Assembly: GCA_022402465.1 (NCBI GenBank)
Contig: JAKRSH010000007.1
Coordinates: 124,001 to 188,000, forward strand
Length of the DNA: 64,000 nt
Direction: 5' to 3'
Source of the DNA: Leptospiraceae bacterium
Lineage (GTDB): Bacteria > Spirochaetota > Leptospiria > Leptospirales > Leptospiraceae
The notes under the pieces were generated by a model that worked only from the letters and a program-made list of their open reading frames with translations, did no database searches and was not told where the DNA came from. Shown piece by piece: positions 44,353 to 55,983 of this stretch (positions are counted from its first letter, which is position 1; each line of letters opens with the position of its first letter). The translations under genes were made by a program, and so were the position numbers.

Positions 44353-45105
44353 ATGTGTATTTTCTCTGATATTACGAATACGAAAAATCTAAATCACCAA
44401 TTGGTGGAATCAGCTAAATTTGCAAGCATAGGTGAATTAGCAGCTGGGATAGCCCACGAAATAAATAATCCCTTGCAATCCGCACTTTTGTATCTTGAAG
44501 ATCTCATAGAAAATGATGAATCAGATATTAACGAACGTACAAAAATTCTAAAAAAAATAGAATTAGCAAATAAGCGTATTCGAAACTTAATAAAAAGTCT
44601 TCTTGACCTAGGACGAACCGAAATTGCCGAAAAAGAACAAAGCAAAATTGATTGGATTATAACAAGAGCTATAGAACTTGTTGAAGCCAATGCGAAAAAG
44701 AAATCTATTCAAATTGAATTCTATATTAAGTCTAAAGATACTTCCGCCAAAGTAAGATGGCAAGAAATTGAACAAGTTATTATCAACTGTTTAATGAATT
44801 CTATCAACGCCCTTTCTGAAGCAGAATCGACAAATAAAGTTCCTAAAATACAAATTATAGTTGATCGAGAGGATTCTATAGAGCAGAATTGGATAAATAT
44901 AATTATTCAAGATAATGGTCCTGGTATTAAAGAAAGTGATATTAACAAAGTATTTATGCCAATGTTTACAACACGTAGGGAAAACCAAGGAACAGGTTTG
45001 GGACTCTTTATATCAAAAAAAATTATTACGGACCACGGTGGAGATATTGAATTCAATCCTTATTATACAAATGGAACGCAATTAAGGATTAAACTTCCAA
45101 TCTGA
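44353..45105 (+). CDS. Histidine kinase core (3' part of the split gene)
   Basis: 250 residues from ATG 44353, in the same frame as the gene before and 21 bases past its TAG. The first ten residues (MCIFSDITNT) are the last strand of the truncated PAS domain. HisKA with H35 in GELAAGIAHEINNPLQ, N-box NCLMNSINAL, G1 IQDNGPGI and G2 GTGLGLFISKKI. A complete catalytic core. Either it is made from a new start as a soluble kinase without sensor, or the TAG is read through at some rate. Five bases precede the next kinase gene. Confidence 0.85.
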   Translation: MCIFSDITNTKNLNHQLVESAKFASIGELAAGIAHEINNPLQSALLYLEDLIENDESDINERTKILKKIELANKRIRNLIKSLLDLGRTEIAEKEQSKIDWIITRAIELVEANAKKKSIQIEFYIKSKDTSAKVRWQEIEQVIINCLMNSINALSEAESTNKVPKIQIIVDREDSIEQNWINIIIQDNGPGIKESDINKVFMPMFTTRRENQGTGLGLFISKKIITDHGGDIEFNPYYTNGTQLRIKLPI

Positions 45106-45110
45106 ATTTA

Positions 45111-46637
45111 ATGAAATATATGAAAAATAAGATTTTAGTCATAGATGATGAGGAACCCATTAGAGACGCTTTGCAAAGAGTACTTAGCCGTGAAGGTTAT
45201 GATGTCTACTTAGCAGAGAGTGGAAAAAAGGGGATAGAACTTTTACAAAAAGAAGCCAATATAGAAGTAATTATTTCTGATATATTAATGAAGGATTTAT
45301 CTGGGATAGAATTAATTCAATGGGCTACAAATCAAAATATTGAAACTCCTATTATCTTGATAACAGGGAATCCAAGTTTAGATTCGGCAGGGGAAGCTAT
45401 TCGTTATAATGCCTTTGATTATATAGCTAAGCCTGTTGAAAGAAATAGAATTCTTGAAGTTATTAAGAAAGCTATCAATCAATCTAAACTAATTGAAGAG
45501 AGAAAGAATAATTTAATCAATTCAAAGAAGAAAGAATATGAACTCATTCGAAAGAACTGGGATTTAAACAAACAAAATGATGCTATACTCAGTGCTACAA
45601 CAGATTGTGTCATTACAATCAATTCAAATTGTATCATCATCTCTGCAAATAATGCAATGTATTCAACTTTCGAATTCAATGACTTTGAATTAATTGGAAA
45701 GTCTGTCACTAAATTATTTCCAAAGAATAAAGTTAAATTCTATACAAGAATAATAAAGAGTTACATATCGGGAAGAATTAAAACTAACAGATCCAAAATT
45801 GCAGATGTCACTTTAGCAAACGCCAAAGGAGAGTATTTGGATTGTGATCTCTCCTATTGTACTTATAAAATTGATGAGCAAGTATTCCATACGGGAATCA
45901 TAAGAGATATTACATACAAGAAAAGATTAATACAAAAGTTGATCGAATCCGAGCGAAGAGCATTTCTTACTACAATAGCTGCTAGTATTGGCCATGAAAT
46001 AAACAATTCGTTAACTGCAATTATGGGTTTTGTAGATTTAGCGATGCAACCTACATCTAATGCTTCAATTAAAGATAAGGCTATTCATGTTACAATGACC
46101 CAAGTTCAAAAACTAAAAAATTTGACAGCTAATCTACTTACATTAGGTAAACAAAAAAATAACGAAGAAGATATCTCAAAAAAATCTATAACAAATTTAA
46201 ATCTTTGTATGGAAAATATTTTAGATATTTTTCAGAAGAGTATGCGATTGAAAAATTGTATTCTAAGCATTGATAAATTCGAAAATGATTTATTAGTTTT
46301 TGGAGATAATGATAAAATCGGATTAGCACTTTCTAATATTTTATTAAATGCAGCTGACGCCACAGACAATAAAGGTAACATTTTAATAAAAACATATATT
46401 TCTGGTAATGATCCAATCATTGAAATACAAGATGATGGAAATGGAATGGACGAAGAAACAATTCAAAATTTATATGAGCCATATTTTACTACAAAAGGAC
46501 TTGGTAAAGGAACTGGACTAGGAATGTTTGTCGTGAAGGAAATAGCAGATCTATATCATATCGACATTAAGGTTGAATCTAAAATAAATATAGGAACCAA
46601 ATTTATTTTAACTTTTTCACCTGCTAAAATCTCATGA
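45111..46637 (+). CDS. Receiver-PAS-histidine kinase hybrid
   Basis: 508 residues: receiver (5-120; D57 in IISDILMKDLSG, K107 in YIAKPVE), coiled region 125-155, PAS (about 155-270), HisKA with H295 in ASIGHEINNSLTA, and HATPase with DDGNGMD and GLGKGTGLGMFVVKEI. A receiver at the front suggests control by phosphotransfer from another kinase, most simply the split kinase just upstream. ATG at 45120 is an alternative start. Coupled to amgK by an ATGA overlap, which is odd company for a kinase. Confidence 0.88.
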   Translation: MKYMKNKILVIDDEEPIRDALQRVLSREGYDVYLAESGKKGIELLQKEANIEVIISDILMKDLSGIELIQWATNQNIETPIILITGNPSLDSAGEAIRYNAFDYIAKPVERNRILEVIKKAINQSKLIEERKNNLINSKKKEYELIRKNWDLNKQNDAILSATTDCVITINSNCIIISANNAMYSTFEFNDFELIGKSVTKLFPKNKVKFYTRIIKSYISGRIKTNRSKIADVTLANAKGEYLDCDLSYCTYKIDEQVFHTGIIRDITYKKRLIQKLIESERRAFLTTIAASIGHEINNSLTAIMGFVDLAMQPTSNASIKDKAIHVTMTQVQKLKNLTANLLTLGKQKNNEEDISKKSITNLNLCMENILDIFQKSMRLKNCILSIDKFENDLLVFGDNDKIGLALSNILLNAADATDNKGNILIKTYISGNDPIIEIQDDGNGMDEETIQNLYEPYFTTKGLGKGTGLGMFVVKEIADLYHIDIKVESKINIGTKFILTFSPAKIS

Positions 46638-47620
46638 ACCAAATGGTGAATTTTTTTGAAGATGATTTTGATATGCTTGCTTTGCAAGAAGAGGCATCTA
46701 CTAGAAGATATTTTAAAGCAAAAATTAAAAATGCCAGCTCTGATAAATATGAAAATATTTTTAAAGAAACTTTTGTAGTTTGTAAAGATACCAAAGTCAA
46801 TTTTGAATTTATACAACTTTCTGAATATTTAATTCAAAATAATATCCCTGTTCCAAAAATCTATGGATTTGACAAACAACTATCTTACATTTACCAAGAA
46901 TATCTTGGTTCTTTGGATATTTATTCTTGTTCTGAAGAAAACTATATACCTTTAGTATACAAATCTATAGATCTCTTAATTCAACTTCAAAGTTTAAAGC
47001 CGCCACAAATAGTTTCTGAAAGATTTTTTGACTTTGAAAAATTAAACTTTGAAGTTCAATTGACTTTATCTTCTTTACGCAAAATGCAAATGAATTTGGA
47101 TATGGAATTTTTTATTCCAGGCGAATTTGAAATTTTTCTGGAAGAGACATGCAAGCATCTAGAAAAGCAAGAACCTAAAGTTTTTACTCATCGAGATTTT
47201 CATTCTAGAAATATTATGATTCAAGACAATAAATTGTACCTTATTGATTTTCAAGATGCACGTATGGGATTACCAGTATATGATTTATCTAGTATATTGT
47301 ATGATGCGTATAAACCTCTTTCCTTATCGCTAAGAAAATCTATGTTAGAATATTTTAGAGAGAAAGCTCAAATACCCAAGAAAGGATTCTATGACACTTA
47401 CTATTTACAAGCACTCCAAAGATCTTTCAAAGCTTTAGGAACTTATATAATTCAGATAAATGAAAAACAAAATATGAAGTTTCTTCCTAGCTTCTATTCT
47501 TGCTTAGATAATTTGGAAGAAATTTCACAAGTTGGACAATTGCCTGATAGTGTTTATCTTTTTGTTGTTGATCTTAGAAATAAGATACAAAATGAACCCA
47601 AATTTCGATTAGCTTCTTAA
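46634..47620 (+). CDS. amgK: N-acetylmuramate/aminosugar anomeric kinase, AmgK-like
   Basis: 328 residues. Aminoglycoside-phosphotransferase fold with catalytic loop HRDFHSRNIM (D188, N193), LIDFQDARMGLPVYDLSSILYD (D205), and the N-terminal TRRYF typical of AmgK. AmgK phosphorylates the anomeric carbon of N-acetylmuramic acid, and MurU (next gene, nine bases on) activates it to UDP-MurNAc, bypassing early peptidoglycan steps and fosfomycin-sensitive MurA. The pair order amgK-murU is as in Pseudomonas. ATG overlaps the stop of the preceding kinase. Confidence 0.85.
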   Translation: MNQMVNFFEDDFDMLALQEEASTRRYFKAKIKNASSDKYENIFKETFVVCKDTKVNFEFIQLSEYLIQNNIPVPKIYGFDKQLSYIYQEYLGSLDIYSCSEENYIPLVYKSIDLLIQLQSLKPPQIVSERFFDFEKLNFEVQLTLSSLRKMQMNLDMEFFIPGEFEIFLEETCKHLEKQEPKVFTHRDFHSRNIMIQDNKLYLIDFQDARMGLPVYDLSSILYDAYKPLSLSLRKSMLEYFREKAQIPKKGFYDTYYLQALQRSFKALGTYIIQINEKQNMKFLPSFYSCLDNLEEISQVGQLPDSVYLFVVDLRNKIQNEPKFRLAS

Positions 47621-47629
47621 TTCTATATT

Positions 47630-48382
47630 ATGCATGGATTTATTTTGGCAGCAGGATTTGGCAAGAGAATGGGAGCTTATACAACTAGTTGCCCTAAGCC
47701 ATTGCTAGAAATAAATGGAATCAAACTTATAGATTATAGTTTATATTTATTAGAAAAATGGAAAATTGAAAGGAAATTAGTAAATACTCATTATCTATCT
47801 GAAAGAATAGAAGAATATTTTTCTAATTTCACTCTAATCGATATTCAAATATCAAAAGAAAAAGAAATTCTAGGCACGGGTGGTGGAATTTATACAGCTT
47901 TACAAAAGTTTTGGTCAGACCTTGCATTATTAGAGAAATTTTTAGTAATTAATCCCGATGTTGTTTTATTTCCAACGGATGAATTTTATCCAGATTTTCC
48001 GAGCTTATTTCCTGACTCTCTAAGTCATATGTATTTGAAGCCGATTGAGGATGATAGTAGCTACACAACTTTGTATTGGAAGCAAGGGCGCGTGTTTTTT
48101 CATAATGTTGAATCATCTATCCCTTGTTATTATATAGGTTTATCTTTGTTTAAATTAAAAGCTTTTACGAACAGAAACTACCAGGTCAATATGAATTTTG
48201 AATTAGGTTCTTTGTGGCGCCAACTTTCCGGTGAAGGACAATTGACTGGAGAATTCTATAATGGAGATGCAATTGATATTGGCGAAAAAGAATTCTATGA
48301 TAAGCTAAAAGAACAACCCGATTTCTTTAGAGGAAGGAAATCGGATATACTAGCGAAGTTGAGTACTTGGATAAAAAAATAA
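47630..48382 (+). CDS. murU: MurNAc-1-phosphate uridylyltransferase, MurU-like
   Basis: 250 residues, sugar nucleotidyltransferase fold: LAAGFGKRMGAYTTSCPKPLLEING (about 6-30), NPDVVLFP with the metal-binding Asp, and EILGTGGGIYTAL. Together with AmgK it would make UDP-MurNAc from recycled MurNAc. The C-terminus ends DAIDIGEKEFYDKL, as expected for MurU-type proteins. An alternative is another NDP-sugar pyrophosphorylase, but the amgK neighbour favours MurU. Confidence 0.85.
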   Translation: MHGFILAAGFGKRMGAYTTSCPKPLLEINGIKLIDYSLYLLEKWKIERKLVNTHYLSERIEEYFSNFTLIDIQISKEKEILGTGGGIYTALQKFWSDLALLEKFLVINPDVVLFPTDEFYPDFPSLFPDSLSHMYLKPIEDDSSYTTLYWKQGRVFFHNVESSIPCYYIGLSLFKLKAFTNRNYQVNMNFELGSLWRQLSGEGQLTGEFYNGDAIDIGEKEFYDKLKEQPDFFRGRKSDILAKLSTWIKK

Positions 48383-48425
48383 TATATCTTTAAAAATTTA
48401 TTAACAAGTTATCATGAAATCTCTC

Positions 48426-49769
48426 TTACAAAGAATTTAATTTACCTTCAATCTCACTCTTTTTCTGTTCATAACCTTTTTTACCAAGTAAAGCGAACAT
48501 ATTGTTCTTATAATCTTCAACGCCTGGTTGATCAAAAGGATTAACATTTAACATATATCCAGAAATTCCGCATGCAAATTCAAAAAAATATATTAACTGC
48601 CCCAGATTAAATTCATCCAATTTCGGAATCGCGAGCTCTAAACAGGGAACTCCTCCATCAGAATGAGCAACCAAGGTTCCTAATGTTGCCTTACTCCCAA
48701 CCCAGGATAGATCCTTTCCTTTTAAATAGTTTAAACCATCCAGATCCCCTGCTCTCTCTCCTAGAACAATATCACGATCGGGCTTATCAAAGCTAACAAC
48801 TGTTTCAAAAAGAATTCTTTCTCCATCTTGGATGTATTGGCCCATTGAATGCAAATCAGTTGTTAGGTCAACACTTGCTGGGAAAATACCTTTCTGACCT
48901 TTACCTTCACTTTCACCATAAAGTTGTTTCCACCATTCAGAAAAAAAATGAAACGATGGATTGTAATTAACAAGTATTTCAACTTTCTTTCCCAATTGAT
49001 AAAGCGAATTTCTATAACTTGCATATTTCATCGCAAGATTCTTCATTGAATCTTTTTCAGAAATCAATTGCTTACGCATAGTCTTTGCACCTTCAACTAT
49101 TTTAGCAATGTCAAGTCCAGCAACTGCTATTGGCAATAACCCAACTGGAGTAAGAACTGAGTAACGACCACCCACATCATCTGGAATTACGAATGTTTCA
49201 AAGCCATATTCATCTGAAAATTTCTTCAATGCTCCTTTCGAAGAATCTGTCGTAGCAAATACTCTTTGTTTGGTGCCATCTTTTCCATATTTCTTCTCCA
49301 ATAAATCAATTAACAAGCGGAAGGCTACAGCAGGTTCCGTAGTTGTTCCTGATTTTGAAATAACATTCACGGAAAATTCTTTGTCTTCTAAAAATTTGAG
49401 TAAGCGATTGTGATAATCTGGATCCAATTGGTGACCGGCGTAAATAATTTTAACATTATTATCATTATAAGTATCAAAAGGATTCTGAATGGCTTCGATT
49501 ACAGCCCTTGCTCCTAAATAGGAACCGCCGATACCAATCACTACAAGAAATTTGGAATTCTTTCGAATGATGGAAGCTATTTCTTGGTATCTTTTGATTT
49601 CACTCTCTCGAATAGAATCTGGTAAGTCTATCCAACCTAAGTAATCACTACCTGCTCCTTTTTTAGAAAGTAAAAGTTCATAAGCAGTTTGAGAAGCTTT
49701 TAAATTTTGGTTTAACAATTCAGGATTTAGGAAACGATCAGCGAAACGAGTGTTTAAACTTATATTCAT
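48426..49769 (-). CDS. pgi: Glucose-6-phosphate isomerase
   Basis: 447 residues from ATG 49769 (MNISLNTRFADRF), the length of the short bacterial Pgi type. GIGGSYLGARAVIEAI, VISKSGTTTEPAVAFR, DDVGGRYSVLTPVGLLP, GESEGKGQKGIFPAS and the C-terminal NPFDQPGVEDYKN are all present. It interconverts glucose-6-phosphate and fructose-6-phosphate. An upstream in-frame ATG (49790) exists; neither start has an ideally spaced ribosome site. Divergent from galK. Confidence 0.96.
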   Translation of the reverse strand: MNISLNTRFADRFLNPELLNQNLKASQTAYELLLSKKGAGSDYLGWIDLPDSIRESEIKRYQEIASIIRKNSKFLVVIGIGGSYLGARAVIEAIQNPFDTYNDNNVKIIYAGHQLDPDYHNRLLKFLEDKEFSVNVISKSGTTTEPAVAFRLLIDLLEKKYGKDGTKQRVFATTDSSKGALKKFSDEYGFETFVIPDDVGGRYSVLTPVGLLPIAVAGLDIAKIVEGAKTMRKQLISEKDSMKNLAMKYASYRNSLYQLGKKVEILVNYNPSFHFFSEWWKQLYGESEGKGQKGIFPASVDLTTDLHSMGQYIQDGERILFETVVSFDKPDRDIVLGERAGDLDGLNYLKGKDLSWVGSKATLGTLVAHSDGGVPCLELAIPKLDEFNLGQLIYFFEFACGISGYMLNVNPFDQPGVEDYKNNMFALLGKKGYEQKKSEIEGKLNSL

Positions 49770-49861
49770 CTTCCAAATTAAAAACCGCATATAAAGAAAT
49801 TCAATAAAAATTCTTTATTTTCTTCTTTCCAAATTATTACGATTTAGTTTAATTTAAGAAC

Positions 49862-51007
49862 GTGGAATTAGAATTTTATAAACAATTTGGAAATCCGGAA
49901 CGCCCTGCTCGTAAGTTTTCAGCACCTGCTCGAATTAATATTATAGGTGAACATGTTGATTACTTAGGTGGTACCGTTCTACCTGCCGCAATAGATTTTT
50001 CCATAGACATTTACGTTCGTCCCAACTCTTCCAATGTCTACCGGTTCTACTCTGAAAATTTCAAATCTTTAATCACAGTTTCAGAAATTAAAAAAGCTGA
50101 AAAGCATACTTGGATAAATTATATCCTAGGTGTAATCGATCAATTGCAGAAACGAAACCTATCGGTTCCTGGATTTGACCTTTCGATGAATGGAAATATT
50201 CCGCAAGGCGCTGGTCTGTCTTCTTCAGCAGCCTTAGAAGTTGTGGTTGGATTTGCATTGTCCACTATTTATAATTTTAATTTAAGCCGAACAGAAATTG
50301 CCTTAATAGGACAAGCTGCTGAGAATGAATTTGTTGGAACTAAATGTGGAATCATGGATCAATTTATTATTTCTCAAGGAAAAAAGAACAATTGCATCTC
50401 TTTGAATACCAACTCTCTAGAATTCTCTTACCACCAATTTGATCTAAAAGATAAAGAGTTTTATTTGATTCAATCTAATGTCAAACACTCACTTAAAGAT
50501 TCAGCATACAACACAAGAAGAGAAGAATGCGAATCAGCTCTTAGAAAGATTCAAGAAATAAATCCAAATCTTGATAATCTATATGACTTAGAGGACACCT
50601 TTGATCTATCGAAGGTTTCACTAAGCATAGAAGAAACGAAAAGAGTACAACATGTCTTATCTGAAAAGATTCGAACAAAGAATACTATAGCGGGACTTCT
50701 CTCGCAAAATTTTAATCTCGTAGGCAAATCCTTATATGAATGCCATTGGTCCTTATCAAAAAATTTTGAAGTTTCTTGTCCAGAAACAGATTTTATTGTA
50801 GAAACGCTACAAAAGGAATCCATACTAGGAGCAAGAATGATTGGAGGAGGCTTTGGAGGTTGTGTTTTGGTTTTAGACAATAAAAATTCCAATAAAAGTT
50901 ATCAGTCCATGCTTCAAGAATCATATAAAAATTTATTTCATAAAGAATTATCATTCTACCATTTTTCTATTTGCGACGGCGTTCATGAAATTGGGGTCAA
51001 TTCTTGA
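49862..51007 (+). CDS. galK: Galactokinase (GHMP kinase)
   Basis: 381 residues, GTG start. The galactokinase signature reads RINIIGEHVDYLGGTVLPAAID (about 24-45), followed by PQGAGLSSSAALEVVVG (phosphate loop) and GARMIGGGFGGCVLVL. Typical of GalK rather than mevalonate or homoserine kinases. It phosphorylates galactose at C1. galT and galE are not adjacent, so the pathway context is incomplete here. Its stop overlaps the STAS gene start as TTGA. Confidence 0.92.
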   Translation: MELEFYKQFGNPERPARKFSAPARINIIGEHVDYLGGTVLPAAIDFSIDIYVRPNSSNVYRFYSENFKSLITVSEIKKAEKHTWINYILGVIDQLQKRNLSVPGFDLSMNGNIPQGAGLSSSAALEVVVGFALSTIYNFNLSRTEIALIGQAAENEFVGTKCGIMDQFIISQGKKNNCISLNTNSLEFSYHQFDLKDKEFYLIQSNVKHSLKDSAYNTRREECESALRKIQEINPNLDNLYDLEDTFDLSKVSLSIEETKRVQHVLSEKIRTKNTIAGLLSQNFNLVGKSLYECHWSLSKNFEVSCPETDFIVETLQKESILGARMIGGGFGGCVLVLDNKNSNKSYQSMLQESYKNLFHKELSFYHFSICDGVHEIGVNS

Positions 51008-51399
51008 AAAATATAGTCGAATTAGATGCGGGAGATATGCAAATCCTAAGAGTCCTGCATACAGTTCCAGGTCTTAGAGAAGAAGAAGCCATCATTATTA
51101 AGATTACAGGTGAAATCAATTTATATAGCTCTCAGCACATTAAAGAATTTATAGAAACTCTTCTCAAAGAAGGGAAAAATATTTTCTTTATAGAACTTAG
51201 CGAAGTGACTTATATAGATTCCTCAGGGCTTGGAGTATTTTTGGGTATTCATTCTAAAATTTATAAATCAGGAGGAGGAATTCACCTTTGTTCTCCTTCC
51301 ACTAAAGTAAATTATGTTTTAGAACTTACCAAACTTAGAGGCTTGTTAAATGTTTTCTCATCTTTGGAAGATGCTTTTGAAGCAGTTGCAAAGAAATAA
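51004..51399 (+). CDS. STAS-domain anti-sigma-factor antagonist
   Basis: 131 residues, TTG start overlapping the galK stop by four bases. Switch region TYIDSSGLGVF with the phosphorylatable Ser at 73/74, closer to SpoIIAA/RsbV consensus than the STAS protein at 30521. Residues 1-25 form an extension before the STAS fold. Coupling to galK has no clear meaning; the partner anti-sigma kinase is elsewhere. Confidence 0.87.
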   Translation: MKNIVELDAGDMQILRVLHTVPGLREEEAIIIKITGEINLYSSQHIKEFIETLLKEGKNIFFIELSEVTYIDSSGLGVFLGIHSKIYKSGGGIHLCSPSTKVNYVLELTKLRGLLNVFSSLEDAFEAVAKK

Positions 51400-51442
51400 T
51401 ACAAATCTCATTAAATTACAGCCAAGCGAGTATACTGCATAA

Positions 51443-51483
51443 ATAAAAAAATCACTGCTTCCATTCTATGGATTCGAATGGAA
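51443..51483 (-). terminator. Intrinsic terminator of the fadH-like transcript
   Basis: TTCCATTC and GAATGGAA (51459-51483) form an 8-bp stem with a 9-base loop; on the minus strand a run of seven T follows (51445-51451 complement). It lies between the converging STAS and FadH-like genes. Confidence 0.6.
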
Positions 51484-51504
51484 ACTTATGATTTCAAATT
51501 TAAA

Positions 51505-53529
<2,025 letters not shown>

Positions 53530-54393
53530 TTAGAAATATGTTGGGAATAACGTTTTTAATTTTTTGACTTGTTCAGGATTTCTTTTCTCAGGAGCAGTAA
53601 TGATAGAAAATTTTGTGGAACCAATTAAACTAAGATCATCTCCATTGCCTAGAGAAGGAATTAAGGCAGAAAGAAGTTTCTTTGCATTTTCAGCATTTTT
53701 AGTTAAATTAGCTATGACCATTTCTACTGTCACATGCTCTTCATCTTCCTTCCAACAATCATAGTCCGTGGACATACATACCATCTGGTAGGCAATCTCT
53801 GCTTCACGAGCAAGTTTCGATTCAGGAAGCACAGACATATTAATGATATCTGCTCCCCAGGCTCTGTACATATGGGATTCTGCTCGAGTGGAGAACAATG
53901 GACCTTCCATACAAACAAGCGTTTTATTAGTATGAAGCTTCATTCCAATTTTACTTGCTGTTTCTGCAATTCTTGCTGCGAGGCTCGTGGAAAATGGATC
54001 AGCAAAAGGTGCATGGGCAACAATTCCATTTTCGAAAAAAGTGGAAGGTCGTGCTTTGGTGCGATCTATAATTTGAGAAGGTAATACGAAGTCTAAGGGA
54101 GCAATTTCTTGTCTCAAGGATCCCACGGATGAAAAAGAGACTATTTCTTCAACACCTAAGTTCTTAAGTGCGGCTATGTTTGCTTGCGCTGGAATCTCAG
54201 AAGGGGAAAGAAAGTGACCCTTGCCATGTCTCGGCAAGAAGGCGATTAATTTATCCTTGTATTTGCCTATGGTTATTGTATCTGAGGGCTTACCCCAAGC
54301 AGTATCTGGTTGAACTTCTTCCATAATTTCCATTCCATCTAAGGAATACAATCCTGTTCCACCAATAATTCCGATCTTTACTTTCTCTTGCAT
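53530..54393 (-). CDS. mtnP: S-methyl-5'-thioadenosine phosphorylase
   Basis: 287 residues, PNP/MTAP family: GIIGGTGLYSLDGMEI at the front, LPRHGKGHFLSPSEIPAQANIAALKNLG, and MEGPLFSTRAESHMYRAWGADIINMS. It splits methylthioadenosine into adenine and methylthioribose-1-phosphate for methionine salvage. The later salvage genes are absent from the window. First gene of a two-gene run with the FadH-like enzyme, divergent from the DUF4139 gene. Confidence 0.94.
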   Translation of the reverse strand: MQEKVKIGIIGGTGLYSLDGMEIMEEVQPDTAWGKPSDTITIGKYKDKLIAFLPRHGKGHFLSPSEIPAQANIAALKNLGVEEIVSFSSVGSLRQEIAPLDFVLPSQIIDRTKARPSTFFENGIVAHAPFADPFSTSLAARIAETASKIGMKLHTNKTLVCMEGPLFSTRAESHMYRAWGADIINMSVLPESKLAREAEIAYQMVCMSTDYDCWKEDEEHVTVEMVIANLTKNAENAKKLLSALIPSLGNGDDLSLIGSTKFSIITAPEKRNPEQVKKLKTLFPTYF

Positions 54394-54469
54394 AGGGACA
54401 AATTAGAGTATGCTTTTTGGATTGCATTCGTTTTTTTCATCTATGGAATGGAGTATGGGAGTTAAATAT

Positions 54470-55891
54470 ATGACTAATTCAAGAATCATACCCGGAGTCT
54501 TAATTCTTCTACTCTTTGTAGTAGAATCAAGTTTATCGTATGAAACAAGTTCCTCCGATAAAAACAAATCTGTATCAGTTACAATCTACAATGGAGGCAT
54601 GGGTCTCGTTAGAGAAGTTAGATCTGTAAAACTTAACAAAGGAAGAACAACTCTTAGATATGAAGATGTTGCTTCTTCAATTTTACCTCAAACTGTTCGA
54701 GTAAAACCAACTGATTCTATTCCAGGCTTTTCTATCTTTGAGCAAAATTATGAGTACGATCTCATTTCAGAGCAAAGACTTCTTGAAAAGTATGTAGGAA
54801 GAGAAGTTACTTTGTACAAAATGAACCCAACTTCTGGCGAAGAAACAGCTATCAAAGCAAAATTAATTGCCTATAACAATGGTCCTGTTTATCAAATAGG
54901 GAAAGAAATTTCGCTTGGCTTTCCAGGTAGAGTTGTTGTGTCTTCGATTCCGGAAAATCTTTTTGCAAAACCAACTTTAGTTTGGGAATTAAATTCAGAT
55001 ACTGCAAGCGATTCTAATTTAGAAGTCACCTACCAAACTGGTGGGATGAATTGGTCGGCTGATTACAACTTAAATCTAAATGATAAAGAGAATTCGGCGT
55101 CCTTGCAATCTTGGGTAACTTTGAGTAATTCCAGTGGCACAGCTTTTGAAAAAGCAACCTTACAACTGGTAGCTGGGAAAGTTCAATTGGTAACTAACCA
55201 ACCTGTATATGCAATGAAGGATTCAAGCAAACGATCTATACGTTCTATGGAAAGTGCAGCTCCACCTGAATTCAACCAGGAGAATCTTGCTGATTATTAT
55301 CTCTATACTTTAGATCAACCAACAACGATAGGTTCTAATCAAACGAAACAAGTCCAACTTTTTATGAAAGAAGGAATCAATGTTGAGAAGAAATATATTT
55401 TTGAAAATCTTCCTATGTATTCAGGAAATGAAAAAAATTTCAACAATGCAAGTGTCCGTTATGATATTTTGAACACAAAGAAAAATACCTTAGGAATACC
55501 CTTGCCTATGGGAACCTTTAGGATATTCAAAGCTGATTCTAAAGGCAGACAACAATTGCTCGGTGAGGATTCTATTGATCATACCCCAAATGAAGAATGG
55601 ATCAAGGTGAGTACGGGAAAGGCTTTTGATGTAGTCGCTAATGGGAAACAAATGTCCTATGAAGCATTCAAGCTTTCTAATGGTTACACAGCAACTTATG
55701 AAGTTGAGCTTCGCAATCGCAAGAAAGAAGAGATCATCGTTCGCCTTTATGCGAATACATACGGAGAGTGGAAGATAACGGACAACTCACACAAATTCGA
55801 AAAGGAATCTTCATCTAAAGTATTTTTTGATGTGAAGCTTCCTGCTGGCAAAGTTGAGAAAGTTCGATATACTGTTGAAAATAAATATTAA
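54470..55891 (+). CDS. DUF4139-domain secreted protein
   Basis: Start set at ATG 54470: GGGAG lies eight bases upstream and it opens a signal peptide (IIPGVLILLLFVV, cut near SYET). 473 residues. Front: SVTIYNGGMGLVREVR, typical of the N-terminal beta domain paired with DUF4139. The DUF4139 body (about 190-473) has YQTGGMNWSADYNLNL and ends in a beta strand, KVEKVRYTVENKY. An envelope protein with a beta-rich fold; function unknown in the family. Confidence 0.85.
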   Translation: MTNSRIIPGVLILLLFVVESSLSYETSSSDKNKSVSVTIYNGGMGLVREVRSVKLNKGRTTLRYEDVASSILPQTVRVKPTDSIPGFSIFEQNYEYDLISEQRLLEKYVGREVTLYKMNPTSGEETAIKAKLIAYNNGPVYQIGKEISLGFPGRVVVSSIPENLFAKPTLVWELNSDTASDSNLEVTYQTGGMNWSADYNLNLNDKENSASLQSWVTLSNSSGTAFEKATLQLVAGKVQLVTNQPVYAMKDSSKRSIRSMESAAPPEFNQENLADYYLYTLDQPTTIGSNQTKQVQLFMKEGINVEKKYIFENLPMYSGNEKNFNNASVRYDILNTKKNTLGIPLPMGTFRIFKADSKGRQQLLGEDSIDHTPNEEWIKVSTGKAFDVVANGKQMSYEAFKLSNGYTATYEVELRNRKKEEIIVRLYANTYGEWKITDNSHKFEKESSSKVFFDVKLPAGKVEKVRYTVENKY

Positions 55892-55942
55892 GAATTATGC
55901 TTAATTTTAACAGCTTACTCTGAAGTTGGAATATAAGTGTCC

Positions 55943-55973
55943 CTGCAATCTTGTAGAGAAGACTAGATTGCAG
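55943..55973. terminator. Hairpin between convergent genes
   Basis: CTGCAATCT, 13-base loop, AGATTGCAG. It sits 51 bases after the DUF4139 stop and 11 bases from the DUF423 stop on the other strand; probably ends both transcripts. Confidence 0.55.
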
Positions 55974-55983
55974 TAAATTTAAA

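Noticed and set aside
46634-47620. Choline kinase or antibiotic kinase
   Set aside because: The MurU-type gene directly downstream and the TRRYF/IDFQDARMG pattern favour AmgK.
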